Assembly: GCA_015680685.1 (NCBI GenBank)
Contig: MNCI01009457.1
Coordinates: forward strand, 2,303 to 66,302
Reading direction: 5' to 3'
Length of the DNA stretch: 64,000 bases
Source: Gnetum montanum
Taxonomy: Eukaryota; Streptophyta; Gnetopsida; Gnetales; Gnetaceae
Below are positions 1 through 11,244 of this stretch, in pieces. Both the position numbers and the translations under genes were made by a program. Within the stretch, counting starts at the first letter, position 1. Every line of letters starts with the position of its first letter. Below the pieces are notes generated by a model. It was not told where the DNA came from. It was given only the letters and a program-made list of their open reading frames with translations, and did no database searches.

Positions 1-300
1 AAAAATGCATCGAAACGTGCCAGAACCAAGCGTCTGGACCCCCCAGGACCTTCCCCAAGGTTCCTAGCAGGTCTCAGGCACTCGAAAATCAAATTTCAGG
101 TTCCGAATGATGGTCTTCCATTCCTGCACGCCCGGCGTGTACGCCGGGGTTTGGCCAGCGTAGACAGACTTTCGGGCCCCAGAAATGCGTCAAAATGTGC
201 CAGAATCGAGCGTCCAGACCCCCCAGGACCTTCCCCAAGGTTTCCAGCAGCTCTTGGGCACCCAAAAATCAATTTTTGACCTTAAAATGAAGCATTTTCA
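1..300. repeat. Tandem duplication, ~180-bp unit (2 copies)
   Basis: Bases 1-120 recur at about 181-300. Shared blocks include the C-rich run around 40-60 (again at 218-240) and the 'aaatgc.tc.aaa.gtgccaga' start. The unit is about 180 bp with roughly 15% divergence. It sits just upstream of the GC-rich minisatellite and a TATA motif, so it may be part of an LTR U3 region. No coding content is seen. Confidence 0.7.
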
Positions 301-329
301 TGTGTATACGCTGTGCACATTTTTGGCTT

Positions 330-612
330 ACGCTGGAAGGCCTGCACGCCGCACGCTGCACGCTGGTACGCTGCACGCTGCACGCTGGCATGCTGCACGC
401 CGCACGCTGCACGCTGCACGCTGCATGCTGCACGCTGCATGCTGCACGCCGCACGCTGCACGCTGCACGCTCACGCTGGCACGCTGCACGCTCACGCTGG
501 CATCCTCTACGCCCAGCGTACACGCTCAGCATATACGCCCAGCGTACACGCCCAGCGTATACCCAAGTTCACACGCCCAGCGTCTACGCCCAGCGTATAC
601 GCCCACGTGTCT
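330..612. repeat. GC-rich minisatellite (GCTGCACGC)n grading into (CGCCCAGCGTAYA)n
   Basis: From about 340 to 500 the sequence is built of short variants of 'cgctgcacgctgcacgc'. From about 505 to 605 it changes to repeats of 'acgcccagcgtatacgccc'. Open frames in this stretch (runs of Cys-Thr-Leu-His-Ala) are by-products of the repeat, not genes. Confidence 0.85.
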
Positions 613-643
613 CCCAACCCGATTTTCCCGGTAACCCTTCCCC

Positions 644-650
644 TATAAAA
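644..650 (+). promoter_or_regulatory. Candidate TATA box of an LTR-like promoter
   Basis: TATAAAA lies in a C-rich context (ccctataaaaagccc) just downstream of the minisatellite and about 400 bp upstream of a decayed plus-strand ORF. The spacing fits a retrotransposon U3/R boundary. LTR ends could not be defined, so the LTR assignment is an inference. Confidence 0.45.
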
Positions 651-1043
651 AGCCCAGTTTTCTACTTTCCCAGGGGAGAAAAAAATTGATCAGAACAAAC
701 CCAAAAACAATTACGCTGCTGAATCCCTCTACTCTCACGCTGCACGCTGAACACAGTCCGCGCTTCGCCCACCGTGTCCGCCAGCTGCATCCCTCCGTAC
801 ACCGGGGCCTTTCGTCTGCCTTGTGTCAAAGCCACAACTGCGTTTGGACCGGTGCACTTTGTAATCAATTCTTAATATAAAACAATTTACATTTTGCTCA
901 GATTTATTGCAGTTTTCTTCGCTTTTCAGTTTACGTTTACAGGCTCATTTACATCATCGTGCTTGTTTACGGCTTACATTTAACGTGCATCGTTTACGTA
1001 TAACCCAACGTGTTGTAGCGGCAAACGTTGGGGAAGTCCTTGT

Positions 1044-1720
1044 TTGATCCGCGTGCGGACCATTCAAGGCACTCTGCCTTCGTACTTTCCAGCTTGCCCT
1101 CAAGCGGAGGCAGGGTCGACTGTGCTTGTCCGTAGATCTTTCGGTGCTCGTAACGTTCCAGCCTTGCACCGACGATTTCGGTCGGCACACCCGCCAGATG
1201 TAATCGAGGTGTCTCGTCGTGCATACAACGAGGCCTACAAATCTGCTTTGCACTTAGCACATTCCCTGTGGGACTGTAGGCATACTAACAAGGAGCTATG
1301 GAAACGAGTCTAGAAGGTAGTGCAGGGGGAGTCCAACCTGAGGTCTGAGGTAGTGAATCTCAGGTTGAGGAATGAGTTCCTCATGGCCTGGGAAACCAAC
1401 AGCGAGGACTAGCGCATAGCCGTGGTGGACCATGCTAGGTTTTGGACAATTGCATGTCAAAACATCGAGACAGAGTGGCGCATGCAAATGGACCTGTTGG
1501 ACCAGAAGTGTCAAGATTTGAAAGACCTCAGTGCTAAGATTTTTGAATGGGGGCAGACCCAAAGAAACTATAGGCATATGTATAAATAGGAGAATGCTGC
1601 CCATTGCAAGTTATATGAAGACGCTGCTATGGAGGCATTTACGTATGAAGCATTCGTAAATGCCATTGACGCTTCTAAGGCTGACACCAGGTTCAAGGAG
1701 TAGGTCAAGGTCACGTAGTC
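1044..1720 (+). pseudogene. Decayed coiled-coil ORF of a retroelement
   Basis: One plus frame stays coding-like from 1044 to about 1720, interrupted by amber stops. Nearly all stops fall where Gln would fit (after ELWKRV, after ETNSED, after HMYK, after DTRFKE). The translation is rich in Glu, Lys, Gln and Leu heptads and looks like a long helical protein, for example NLRSEVVNLRLRNEFL. It resembles in style the coiled-coil C-terminal half of ORF2 in the gypsy elements further right, but no clear alignment was made. Function is unknown. It lies downstream of a TATA-bearing LTR-like segment, so a retroelement origin is likely. Confidence 0.45.
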
Positions 1721-2286
1721 TCCTAACCCAAAGATGACCCTTCCCACAGGAGAGGCTGCAACTATCTCCTATACTTTAAGGACCCAAGGTGGACACTTGC
1801 CAAAAAGGGAAGAGCTACTGCTACAGATTCTACACTAGCCAAAAGGCATTGGGTAGGTATCATGGTAGAGGAGGTCTAGCATCACCTCAGGCTCAGTTTA
1901 GACCAAATACCCTTTGAGACAGACACGGGACTCTGGACCAAAGTTTATGCTCGATTGTAATTTATGTTTGTTGGCCTCACTACCCAGTTCACCCCTACGA
2001 TGCAAGCCCCAGGTGATGGCGTAGCACCTGTAGAGGGAGGAAATGAAGAGTCAGTGAGGAACCAAGTAGCGGAAGACAATGCAATGGGAGATGATACAAG
2101 CACAAATGGCAGAGATGATGCAAATAGAAACGACCCATGACAGCATGCGATTTTTTTTTTTGAAATTTTGTGCAACAAATTTTGCAAACATTAAAAGACA
2201 ACAATTTTGAATAAAGCAAGAAGATTTTGCGTAAACTTGTGTACTGCGTTCATGCGTTTTGTATAGAATGTTCATGCTTTCATGTG

Positions 2287-2572
2287 CAAGTTTTAGGCCA
2301 TTTCGGGCCATTGCTAGTTTTAGGCCATTTTGGGCCATTGCATAATATGCCAAAGGGATGATGTGTCAACAACTTGAACAAAAAGCTAACTAGTGACTTG
2401 TGCTAGTTTTAGGCCATTTCGGGCCATAGCATAGCATTGCTAATTTTAGGACATTTCGGGCCATTGCGTAGCATTACTAGTTTTAGGCCATTTCAGGCCA
2501 TTGCATATCGCTAGTTTTAGGCTATTTCGGGCCATTGGATATTGCTAGTTTTAGGCCATTTCGGGCCATAGT
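2287..2572. repeat. Tandem repeat of a 'gctagttttaggccatttcg' unit (~7 copies)
   Basis: Seven variants of TAGTTTTAGGCCATTTCGGG followed by CCATTG occur: two at 2287-2345 and five at 2400-2572. They are separated by short variable spacers containing gcata or catagcat. Each unit contains the small inverted pair GGCC...GGCC. It lies just beyond the 3' end of the minus-strand protease remnant. Confidence 0.8.
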
Positions 2573-2643
2573 GTTGAAGCATGTGAGCAGTGTGAGGGCA
2601 AGAAGCAGTGGGGTTGCTACGCTAGGTGAAGCTACTTCTTGAC

Positions 2644-3300
2644 CTAACATGGGTTGAGTGAGATGTAAGGCCGAGACGCTTCGTTAGGGCCTTCATTTGC
2701 ATCGTTGCCTCCTACTTGGAAGGGAAAATTAGTCCATGCATTTTTGTTTAAGGGATCAACTTGCTGAGCTAACCCCTTTGTTGGGTAGTCGATGTAGGTT
2801 GCAACAGGGGCTTTATTCTTAGAAGTTATGACTTCTGAGCCTTCTTCCACACCTACATTGTGGATTGCTTGTGTTGCTACTTCGTCACAATGGATCACCA
2901 CTTCTTTGCCTACATAAGGAAGATGGATCTCCTGGTGTATGGATGAGGAGACAGCTCTAAGTTGTGCTAACCATGATCTCCCCAAGATCAGGTTAAACCC
3001 GGGCATTTCCTCAACCACAATGAACGTTGTGTTTGTGCGGAACTGGTCCCCTGCTATGAAGTTTATGTGAACTGTGCCCTTTACCACAACTCACGTCCCA
3101 TTGAAAAACCTTAAGCATGTCGTTGTTGTGGGCCTGATTTGGTTGACCAAGCCTAGCTTGTCTACAATGGGGAAGGGGATGACATTCATGGCAGCCCCGC
3201 CATCAACGTGTACCCTTTGGATCTGGTGTAGACCGACATGAATTGTGATGAATAGGGGCGACGTGGTCACCTGACCCTTCTCAAGGTCTTTCCTAATGGT
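2644..3300 (-). pseudogene. Ty3/gypsy (Tat-like) retropepsin remnant
   Basis: The reverse strand encodes an aspartic protease domain of gypsy retroelements. The active-site segment VDGGAAMNVI is at about 3180-3215. After a stop near 3091 the frame continues with the flap and C-terminal half, including FNLILGRSWLAQLRAV, which matches the family pattern 'ILGRxWLxxxxAVxSxxHQ'. The DGG active site is the form usual in plant Tat/Ogre-type elements. The frame ends at 2644 in a linker (NEASRPYISLNP) that normally precedes reverse transcriptase, but no RT follows, so the element is 3'-truncated here. Confidence 0.75.
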
Positions 3301-4506
3301 GTCATTCTAGAAGGTTAGTTGAAGTTTTTTCAACCCTACAGGCATGAAGGGAAGCATGGCTGAGTAGATCGCCTCCTCCTTTGTTGGCATGTCTTCGTTG
3401 ACTAGAGTCACTATCAACATGTTGATCAGAGCCTCATGATGTGGAGTAGATGTCATTCTTAGGTCGTACAAGCTTAGGGTAATGGTATTTTTTATTTTAG
3501 AGCTTGCTTGACTTGTGTGAGGGTGTCTAAGAGGTTTTGGCCGCCTCCTAGTTTGACACCTTCTTCTTATTCTATCTGTCCCAGAAGATGAATTTCTCAA
3601 GGGGCAGCAGCCTCGGATCTGGGTTTAGATCCTTGTTGGTGGAATGACGTAGGCTACGTGGTTGTGTTGATCTTTGCCTTTGGCACAAATGCAGGGAGTG
3701 AAGACATAGGCTTGGGAGTACCTGGGACAGTACTTCCCTTAGACATCTCACCTGCAAATTGGACTTCTTGCCTTGTGGGACAAGAAGGCTACTCAGCTGT
3801 TTCACGTGAGACAAGGGTTATCAAGGACGTTGGCCCCTAATGATGAATGGAGCTAAAGGTGTTATCAGGCGGGACCGTGTGGCCCCGTCGACAGGTGGCA
3901 CAAAAGTGGATTCCCGTGAAGGAAACCTTAGGATGAAAGGCTGTTGCGAGCTTTGGTTAGTCGCTCGTGGTACTGGTGCACTACACAAGGCACACAGACT
4001 ATGAATGGCTACTGGGATGTCCTAGGATCACTATCGATGCCAATGGCATTGATTACGTAACCAGCATTGTTAGTGTTAAGGGGGTTTGTGTAGACATACA
4101 TAGATTGGTTTTTAGGGTGTACTGGGTTGCTTTTGTCCAGCACCAGTTTCCCTTGGTCAATTAATCTCTAGATGTCATCCTGCAACGCTAGGCAGTAATT
4201 CGTGTTGTGACCACACTATTGGTGGTAGTCACAAAACCTGTCTAACCTGAAATCCCTAGGAACTGGAGGCTCATTAGGTAGGGCTAAAGAGGGGTTCCTA
4301 AGGAGCTCATAATAGTGTTGATGTTTTCCAGTTGCTTCTTCCAACATCTGTTTATGTCAAATGTATCCTGTTGCCAGCAGTTGCTTTAGAAGTTCCGAAG
4401 GCTTAATGGGTAGCGGGGTGTACTTTGAGAGGTCTTTGTGCTCAAAGCTGGGCTTGGGTTGTGCAGATGCCTCAGGTGTGGGCAAAGCAGGTTGTAGCGC
4501 ATGGCC

Positions 4507-5200
4507 CTATTTGGGCACAGGGTTAGCCGTGGGTGTGGCCTGTTTCTTGCTGTTCTTGCTACCGTTGTTGCTAGGCTTGGGCTTGGCCTTAGCTACCACA
4601 GCAGCCACTGTGGTTGTTGGGGATTTATCCTTTTCCTTCTTTGTGAAGGTACTTTTGTAAGCGATGTAGGCCGGGTCTTTGCTTTTCTTGGCCGCGTCTT
4701 GTATGTTGTTAGTCTCGGCAAATGCCTGACTGAGAGAGTGAGGAGCAAGGTAGTACAATTTGAACTTAATGAAGTTATTCACTGCACCCTTAAAGACGAC
4801 CATCAGGTGGGCCTTCGGAATGGGCTCGCAGATCTTGTTAAGGGTTGCACTCCAATGCTGGATGAATTTTTGGACTAGCTCTAGGGGGTCTTGCTTCATG
4901 CTCATCAACTGGTCTAGCATGGTTTCTGGCTTCAATTTGTACTTGAAGCGCATCACGAACTAGATCAATAGCTCTTCCAAAGTTGAAATGGATGAGCGTG
5001 GCAACACACGATACCAATCCAATGCTTTCCAGGCTAGGGACATGGCGAAGACATGAATGATAGTGTGCGGCCATTGCTATAGTAGCAGAGACTCAAACCT
5101 AAAGATGATAAGATGTGCGTTGGGGTCTCCCTCCCCATCGTATTTTGTGAAATGCAGGAGAGACATCCCTAAGGGTAATGTCAAAGCAGGAATTGAAGGG
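4507..5200 (-). pseudogene. Ty3/gypsy gag (retrotransposon gag domain) remnant
   Basis: The reverse strand encodes a gag core. Upstream of the longest frame the translation gives SLAWKALDWYRVLPRSSI, a match to the family pattern 'A..WY..L...SI.sW.eL'. It then continues in the 4507-4956 frame with MRFKYKLKPETMLDQLMSMK and PLELVQKFIQHWS, typical of Retrotrans_gag. The C-terminal part is Lys/Pro/Thr-rich. At least one stop or frame change separates the two halves. It is collinear with the protease at 2644-3300 on the same strand, so both belong to one truncated element. Confidence 0.7.
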
Positions 5201-6300
5201 CTGATAGGGTCATCCTGGTAAAAGTCCATGACTTGTATCATGTCAGACCCAGTAGCTTTGAGGTGTTTTATTTTCTCAGTGAGGGTTTGGATGAGTTGAA
5301 ATGCTTAGTCCAGACCTGGCAATGCTGTAGATGGTTGGGGGGCTATGGAGGTTGTGCTCACATGTGGTATGGTGGGGGTGGCTGTGTGACCCATCGGTGG
5401 TACTGTTGGGATGACCCCTGTGAGCGGTGCAGCTTGTGTCATCCACCATCTAATAGGTGGTGTTGTTAATGTGGCAACTGCGAGTTGGGCTACCGAGTAG
5501 ACTGCTTGTGTCACCGGTAGCGTGGACCATAGCCCTGTGTTAAGCTGTGCTAACTGCGAGGCTTGGTGTATTTGAGAACACACATAGTGAGAAATCTACG
5601 ATGGTTGTAGGGTAGGTAAAGCCATGTGGATGGGCCGGGGCCCACTATAGTGGGTGGAACAAACATGAATGTAGGCATAAAGATAGAAGTCACAAATGTT
5701 TGTGAAGTCAGTATGGTATGCACATGTGGCAGGGTAGCCACGGTTGGTGTCTTATGTGCTATAGGAATATACTGCTAAACAACCTACAAAGGGATAGTAG
5801 CTACAAACGGAACAAGCAAAATAGGTGAGAACAAGCGTTGAAACACCACGGGATTGGCATGGCTACCCATAGGAGCTGTAGTTGCAGGTTGCAGAAGCAT
5901 AGGCATAATTACAAAGGGAGCGCTAATAGATGACGGCTTGGCCTAGAAGGACTAGGTAGAAGGGACAGGAGTGGGGTCGATTGGATCTCCCTTGTCCGAT
6001 TGGGAATCGAGTTCCTCTTGTCCATCCTGGAAAGCGTCATCTTGGTTGGATGTTGTGTCTTGTTGCTCCCTAAGCCTAGCCAACTAGATTAGTTGGTCTA
6101 GAAGCATTTGGTAAGCTTGTGTTAAAGGTAAAGAAATGCCAAGAGTAGGAACGAATTCCTTCCAGTTGCAGTAAGTGAACTCGAAGCTACGTTTGTCCTC
6201 GAGTTCATGTACATCTAAGGGAAAATTGGCATGTACCTTTGCACAGAGGAAACTGTAATGCTCATGTTGTTGGGCCAATCCCTTAGGTCCTCAATTTTGG
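5201..6300 (-). pseudogene. N-terminal gag-side low-complexity region, decayed
   Basis: Upstream of the gag core on the minus strand are short frames rich in Thr, Pro, Met, Val and Ala (5305-5583, 5550-5741). They resemble the disordered N-terminal extensions of plant gypsy gag proteins. 6084-6278 is another short minus-strand frame. No start codon can be assigned. The link to the element rests on strand and position only. Confidence 0.35.
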
Positions 6301-6516
6301 ATCCTGAGAGATTAGTGTGTTTCCAGCGTCAGTGGTTGTTCGACACCAGTAGTTCCTTCAACCGTGATGAGAACTTCAACGTTGTAGGAAACTTCCACGT
6401 TGAAGGTATGTGTAGAAGTAGTTGAAAAATCCATTGCAAGCTACATAGTTTTACAAAAGGGCGCAAAACATGCAAAAAGAACAAAGAGACTGAAGAGCAA
6501 CCAAAAAGAAAAGAGA

Positions 6517-7190
6517 AGGCTTTACGTCTTGTCAGATTCCCGAGGAACCGTCGAAGCGACCGATCTACACCACACGAAGCGTAAACAACCGCAGAAGGGT
6601 GTCACATTTACACCAGTGCGCAATGAGGAATAGAGCACATGCAAGACTATCGTAAGATAGGAAAATTAATTGGTGAAGAAGGATTTACGTCTCACAGGGC
6701 TCCAAGGAAACAGTCGAAGCAAGCAACCTATACCACACGATACGCTGATGCACAATGAGGTACAGAGCACATGCGAGACTACCGTAAGATAAGTTTAGCT
6801 AACTGGCAAAGGCTTTGGGTCTTGCAAGGTTCCTAAGTAACCATCAAAGTGATCGATCTATATGACACACAATGGAGCATAGAACACATGCAAGATCGTG
6901 AGGTAGGTAAGTTAACTAGCAAATAAAAAGGATTTATGTCTCATAGGGCTCCAGAGGAACCATTGAAGTGACCGACCTATACCACACGATACGCTAATGA
7001 GTGATGAGGTACAAAGTGCATGCAAGACTACCATCAAACGGGTTAGTTAACTAGCAATCGGAGGCCTAGTATTCTGTAGGGCTCCCAAGGAACCGTCGTA
7101 GTGATCGATCTGCACTGCAAAAAGTGCAAACAACTACAAAAGGGTGTCACATTTACGCTTATGCATATCAAGGTGCAGAAGGTTCGCAGA
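6517..7190. repeat. Tandem repeat, ~115-160-bp unit, five diverged copies
   Basis: Units start near 6517, 6679, 6808, 6926 and 7059. Each carries a version of 'tttacgtctcacagggctcc' followed by an 'aaccgtcgaagcgaccgatc'-type block and a 'cacatgcaagactaccgtaag'-like tail. Copies 1 and 5 share an extra 'agggtgtcacatttacrc' segment lacking in the middle copies. The array lies between the minus-strand gag remnant and a minus-strand TATA motif, a position typical of a retroelement 5' leader. Confidence 0.75.
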
Positions 7191-7239
7191 ACTACCGTGA
7201 CACATGGAAAAGACACCAAAAGCCCTCCCTCTAACACCA

Positions 7240-8948
7240 GAAAATTGTTGCGACTGAAAATGTCGATGGCTGGAAAACACCGAGGGGTTGGCGGGTGTAA
7301 CAGTCTTGACCTCGTACTCATGGGAGGGCCGTACTGGGTGTGTGTGCAAATACGGGGTGCCCTGAATGGTCTTGTCGATTAAACAAGGACTTAATCGGCA
7401 TCTAATATAGCCTTTTGCAACATATAATTTGAAAATGGGGACAAAAATATGAAGTAATACTTGGAAGTAAATAAAGTAGAAAATAATGTAACACATGACA
7501 ATAAGAACGAAACAAAGTAAAATGCAGTTAGAAAAATGCATCGCTTCGAAGCTACAAGTTTTCTCTATTAGGGTGGATACAATTGGTTGCATAGTGTGAC
7601 GGAGTGTAGAGATCTCGAGAGTAACTAGGGTGCGTAGAGAAAAGTAGGTTGTGTGCTTGGGCATGGACTTAAGTGCTGACAATGTGGGGGTTCTACCAAG
7701 GTGGTAGAAAAGGGACAGAACAAAATGTCAGCTGGAAGTGCTAACTGTTTGCAGTGTCAAATAGAAAGCTTACAATGCTTGATGTTACAATGTGCTAGGA
7801 AAGAACTTGAGTCATCAAAGAGAGGAGAAGTAGGACACTTGGCAAAAACTTCGAATCAGATGGAACTACTAGATGCAAAACTAGAAGTAGAAGGGAGAGA
7901 GAGCCAGTCAAAAAGAGATCCATAGAATCCAAGAGTGTTTGAATGTTTCTTGTTAGGGCATTTATAGGATCAAGGGCACACGAAAGAGGTGGTTTGGATG
8001 CCACGTGCCCTGGGACTTTGTTGACTTGCTTATGCTACATGTGCCAGTATGACCATTGGATGTGCATGACCGTTGTGTATGTGAGCCTACAATTCCACAA
8101 CTATGAACCTACCATGCCATAATTGCACCATCAATGTCTGGAGACGTGTGCCAAAGGTCCAATTAGGTGAAGTGCATTGATGTTTCACAACCACCTACAT
8201 GCTTTGCTATGTGTCATAGCGTAGCATGCTCGGCGTAGCGTAGCACGTTGTCTTGCATTTCGCTACACATATGCTACATGCTTGCTATGCTATGCTATGC
8301 TATGTAGAGTAGCATAGCATAGCATTTGGCCTTAGTCATGAAAACTTGGCCAATTTGCAAACCTTGCTTCCTGCACTGGGGAACTTGCAACCTTGCTGGT
8401 CTTGCCCTTTGAGCTACCTTCTGTCTCTTCTGCAGGATTGCTACTCCTCACTGCGCCATGTAGCTCAGCGTAGCATAGTAGCAAACATGGTCCGTCGCTT
8501 CCTAATGGAAAAGGACATTATTGAAGGACTTGAGGTTGGGTCGTGAAACTAGCTGTATGGTTGTTGCTATGCTACGCTATGCTATGTAGCATAGCATAGC
8601 ATGGAATTTCGCTCTGCAAATGTTTTCTGAAGCTTGCTATGCTACATAGAGGGGCGTAGCATAGCATAGCAGACTTCGTGACTTAGAAAACTTGTCGAAC
8701 TATTTTTGCGCATCCAGAATGTTGTTGCCAACTCCATGCATCGTTTCTGAGCAGGCTGTCGGCTAAGCAGACTACTTGGGTGGATAGGCAGGATGATCCG
8801 TAGAGTTTGTTCATGCCCAAAGTAGAAAATTTTCTGAATTGGTTGGCCTGAACTCAGAGCATTCTCCTCCCGAGGAACTACTGTAACGCTGCATAAATTA
8901 CAATGCCTAGTAAAGCAAGAATGACCTTGCATTTTTTGGGGTGTTTCA
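7240..8948 (-). other. Possible minus-strand LTR/promoter region of the gag-PR remnant
   Basis: Reading the minus strand, this stretch lies directly upstream of the leader repeats and gag. It has a TATAAA (reverse complement at 7961-7966, in 'atcctataaatgccc') followed by a C/T-rich transcribed-leader-like segment. The right edge at about 8948 is where homology to the ORF2 of another element begins abruptly. No matching LTR copy and no certain PBS were found, so this is tentative. Confidence 0.3.
8216..8672. repeat. Cluster of GCTATGCTA / TAGCATAGC inverted repeats (hairpins)
   Basis: Three imperfect palindromes are seen at about 8284-8326, 8562-8604 and 8635-8672. In each, 2-4 copies of GCTATGCTAC are followed, after a short loop, by TAGCATAGCAT. 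Extra single-arm copies are near 8216-8260 and 8460-8475. Each could fold into a 15-20 bp stem. Confidence 0.75.
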
Positions 8949-11060
8949 TACTTCAAGATTGATACTTATCACATTTTCCCCACCAAAGGCTTAAACAGAC
9001 TATCTACTTATGTGGCATGAGGTAGTGCAATTTTGATGGAAAAATTTAATGCAAATTTGCCCCATTTATATTTAACGGAAATACTATGGTGATTTGAAGA
9101 AAGAAAGATAGGGAAGCTTGCCTTTTCTTTCCCTTGTCTTATCAGGAAGTTTTGCAAACGTGCTAGAATTTTGGGCTACATGAATGATGTTCTTAGAAAA
9201 GCCCAAAATGCTTTGTATACTGAACTACTCAAACCACTAGTGCCAAGGAAAGACATTAGTGTGCAATTAGAGCAAGAAGAAGAGTGAACAGTTCAACCCA
9301 ATATGCCTCAAACAGTAAGGCCTAGCTAGCAATAGGAAGCAAGGCCCAACACACAACCCATAATCCAACAAGTCCAACAATTGCCACCACTACAACAAGA
9401 CTATCGATTGTCCATTAGTCACCTTAGAACCATTATTGAGATGGTCAGTTGGTGAAGTCATGATGCCAAGAATTTATTCAAGGTCATTGATGATGTCATG
9501 TAGCCCATTGTTTTAGCTTACCCCACAAGTGGACACATTTCATTGATTTTAAGAGGAGAGTCCTAGTGGTCTCAATAGATCTTTGGGAATGCCACATCAT
9601 TTCAAGTCATATTAGAAGCTCGTGAAGGTGCCACAGTTGTGGCCATGCAGCACCAAGATGCAGTAGGTGTAGCAGAGATGGTCACAGACCATATCAAAGA
9701 ATATTTTAATATTCCTATTATGCCACCAAAAAATTTCATGGGAGCATGTGATGCTCAAGTTTTGGCTGGTTCCTTAATGACTCTTGCAAAACATGAGGAT
9801 ATTTTAGATCACTTGCTACAAATAGGACAAGTCATGACTTCCTTGTTTGACATCCCTCAAGATGTCACAGTAGTACAATGAAATCTCATTTCAACTAAAG
9901 GATAATTGGTTATGGTTGAAGTTAGGGCCGAGCATGCAGAAGAGAAGCTGCAAAGACTACAAGAAAAGCTTATCACCCTACAAGCTAAATAAAGGGATCC
10001 TTTCCAATTTATCATAGCTAACCAATTGGATGTTTTCAGATATGAGAAACTAAATAAATTGTTGAAAGAGAGTAAAAAGGTGGCAAGGGAGAAAGAACAA
10101 GTTGATTGGGATGCTTCCAAGGGACAAGCTCAAATGTATGCACATGCTAAGGCTTTCCAGGCCCTACAGGAGGAGAATAAATAACTTGCTGTTGAAAATC
10201 TTAGGTTTATGATAGTTAAGAAATAGAAGAATGTTCTTGAAGAAATTTTTCAATGGATGCAAGAATAATTAGTACAGGTCAACCAAGATATGAATCAATT
10301 AGTCAGGGAAAATAGAACCCTATCTATGGAGGAGGTTCATGCCGTTCTTCAAAAGACAACAATGGAGATTAGTGTGTAGTAGAATGAGGCCAAGAAGCAT
10401 GAGAAGTTGAAAGAGCACTTTTGTGATCAGGTGGGGATGTACAAAGAAATAGTTGAAAAGGAGATCCATATGACTAAGACTCACATTAACTCTTTCAATG
10501 CTCAACACATTGATTGGTGATCCATATTGAATACATATGCCTTTGCCCATCAAGTGGAACTGAAAATTTGGGACTTGCAGATTCAAGACTTAACGAAGTA
10601 CATAGAGTTAGCAAATCTATGATATGCCAACTTAGCCATGTTAATAGTAGGACACCCAAGAAATGAGCTTGAGAAATCGGTAGCCACCACTTACACTAAG
10701 TATAAGACAAATTTTGCTGAACATAAGAAAACATTACAAAAATTAGAAGTTGCAAACTCTGAATTAGAAGTGGTCAAACTAAGCTACCATGATTAAAGAG
10801 ATGTAGCAGCAAATTTGACTTGATGGTTGATAGATTACCATGAATTACAAGATAAAGGTAGAGCCTATGAGGAGGAATGACGATAGTTTGCTACTGTGTC
10901 CATGGGAGGTGATAGCTCCATCAAAAATTAGAACATTAGCATGAACTATGCATGATCCTTAGATGGAAGAAGAGAAACTGCAGAAGCTTCTAACATGTTA
11001 GCAATCTTAGAAGTCTATACTACCAGATAAAGGGAAAGCACGAATGGAGTAGCCCCCACC
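8949..11060 (+). pseudogene. Gypsy ORF2 (extra 3' ORF), decayed, 5'-truncated
   Basis: This stretch is homologous to ORF2 of the complete element at 30963-39446. Bases 8949-9290 match 36555-36880 in DNA and in translation, and 10020-10900 match 37280-38120. It encodes the end of a globular domain, then a Gln/Pro linker, then a long coiled coil (for example 9930-10900). The stretch 9420-9980, including an 80-residue open piece at 9639-9881, is largely missing from the other copy, so this copy preserves more of the protein. Many in-frame stops are present. It is followed by an LTR, so it is the 3' end of an element whose 5' part is missing. Related ORFs are found downstream of pol in Athila-type plant retrotransposons; function is unknown. 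Confidence 0.65.
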
Positions 11061-11244
11061 TCTAAGAATCACATGAGTTCCAACATTTTGTATTTTGTGT
11101 TTTGTATCCAAGTTTTTTATTTTCCATATTACAATATGGTTAGTTAGTAGTAGTCAATAATCCCATACCTTCATAATGTTTTGTAAGGGGCTTATTTCTC
11201 ATTAGATTAACTTGAGAAAGAGTTTATATTCAATCATTGGGGTA

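Noticed and set aside
185-689. Overlapping open frames of 111-149 residues on both strands
   Set aside because: They are produced by the GC-rich minisatellite (periodic Cys-Thr-Leu-His-Ala) and have no start context or homology.
6517-7190. CRISPR-like repeat array
   Set aside because: The units are diverged, 115-160 bp long and contiguous without uniform spacers, and the context is a plant retroelement.
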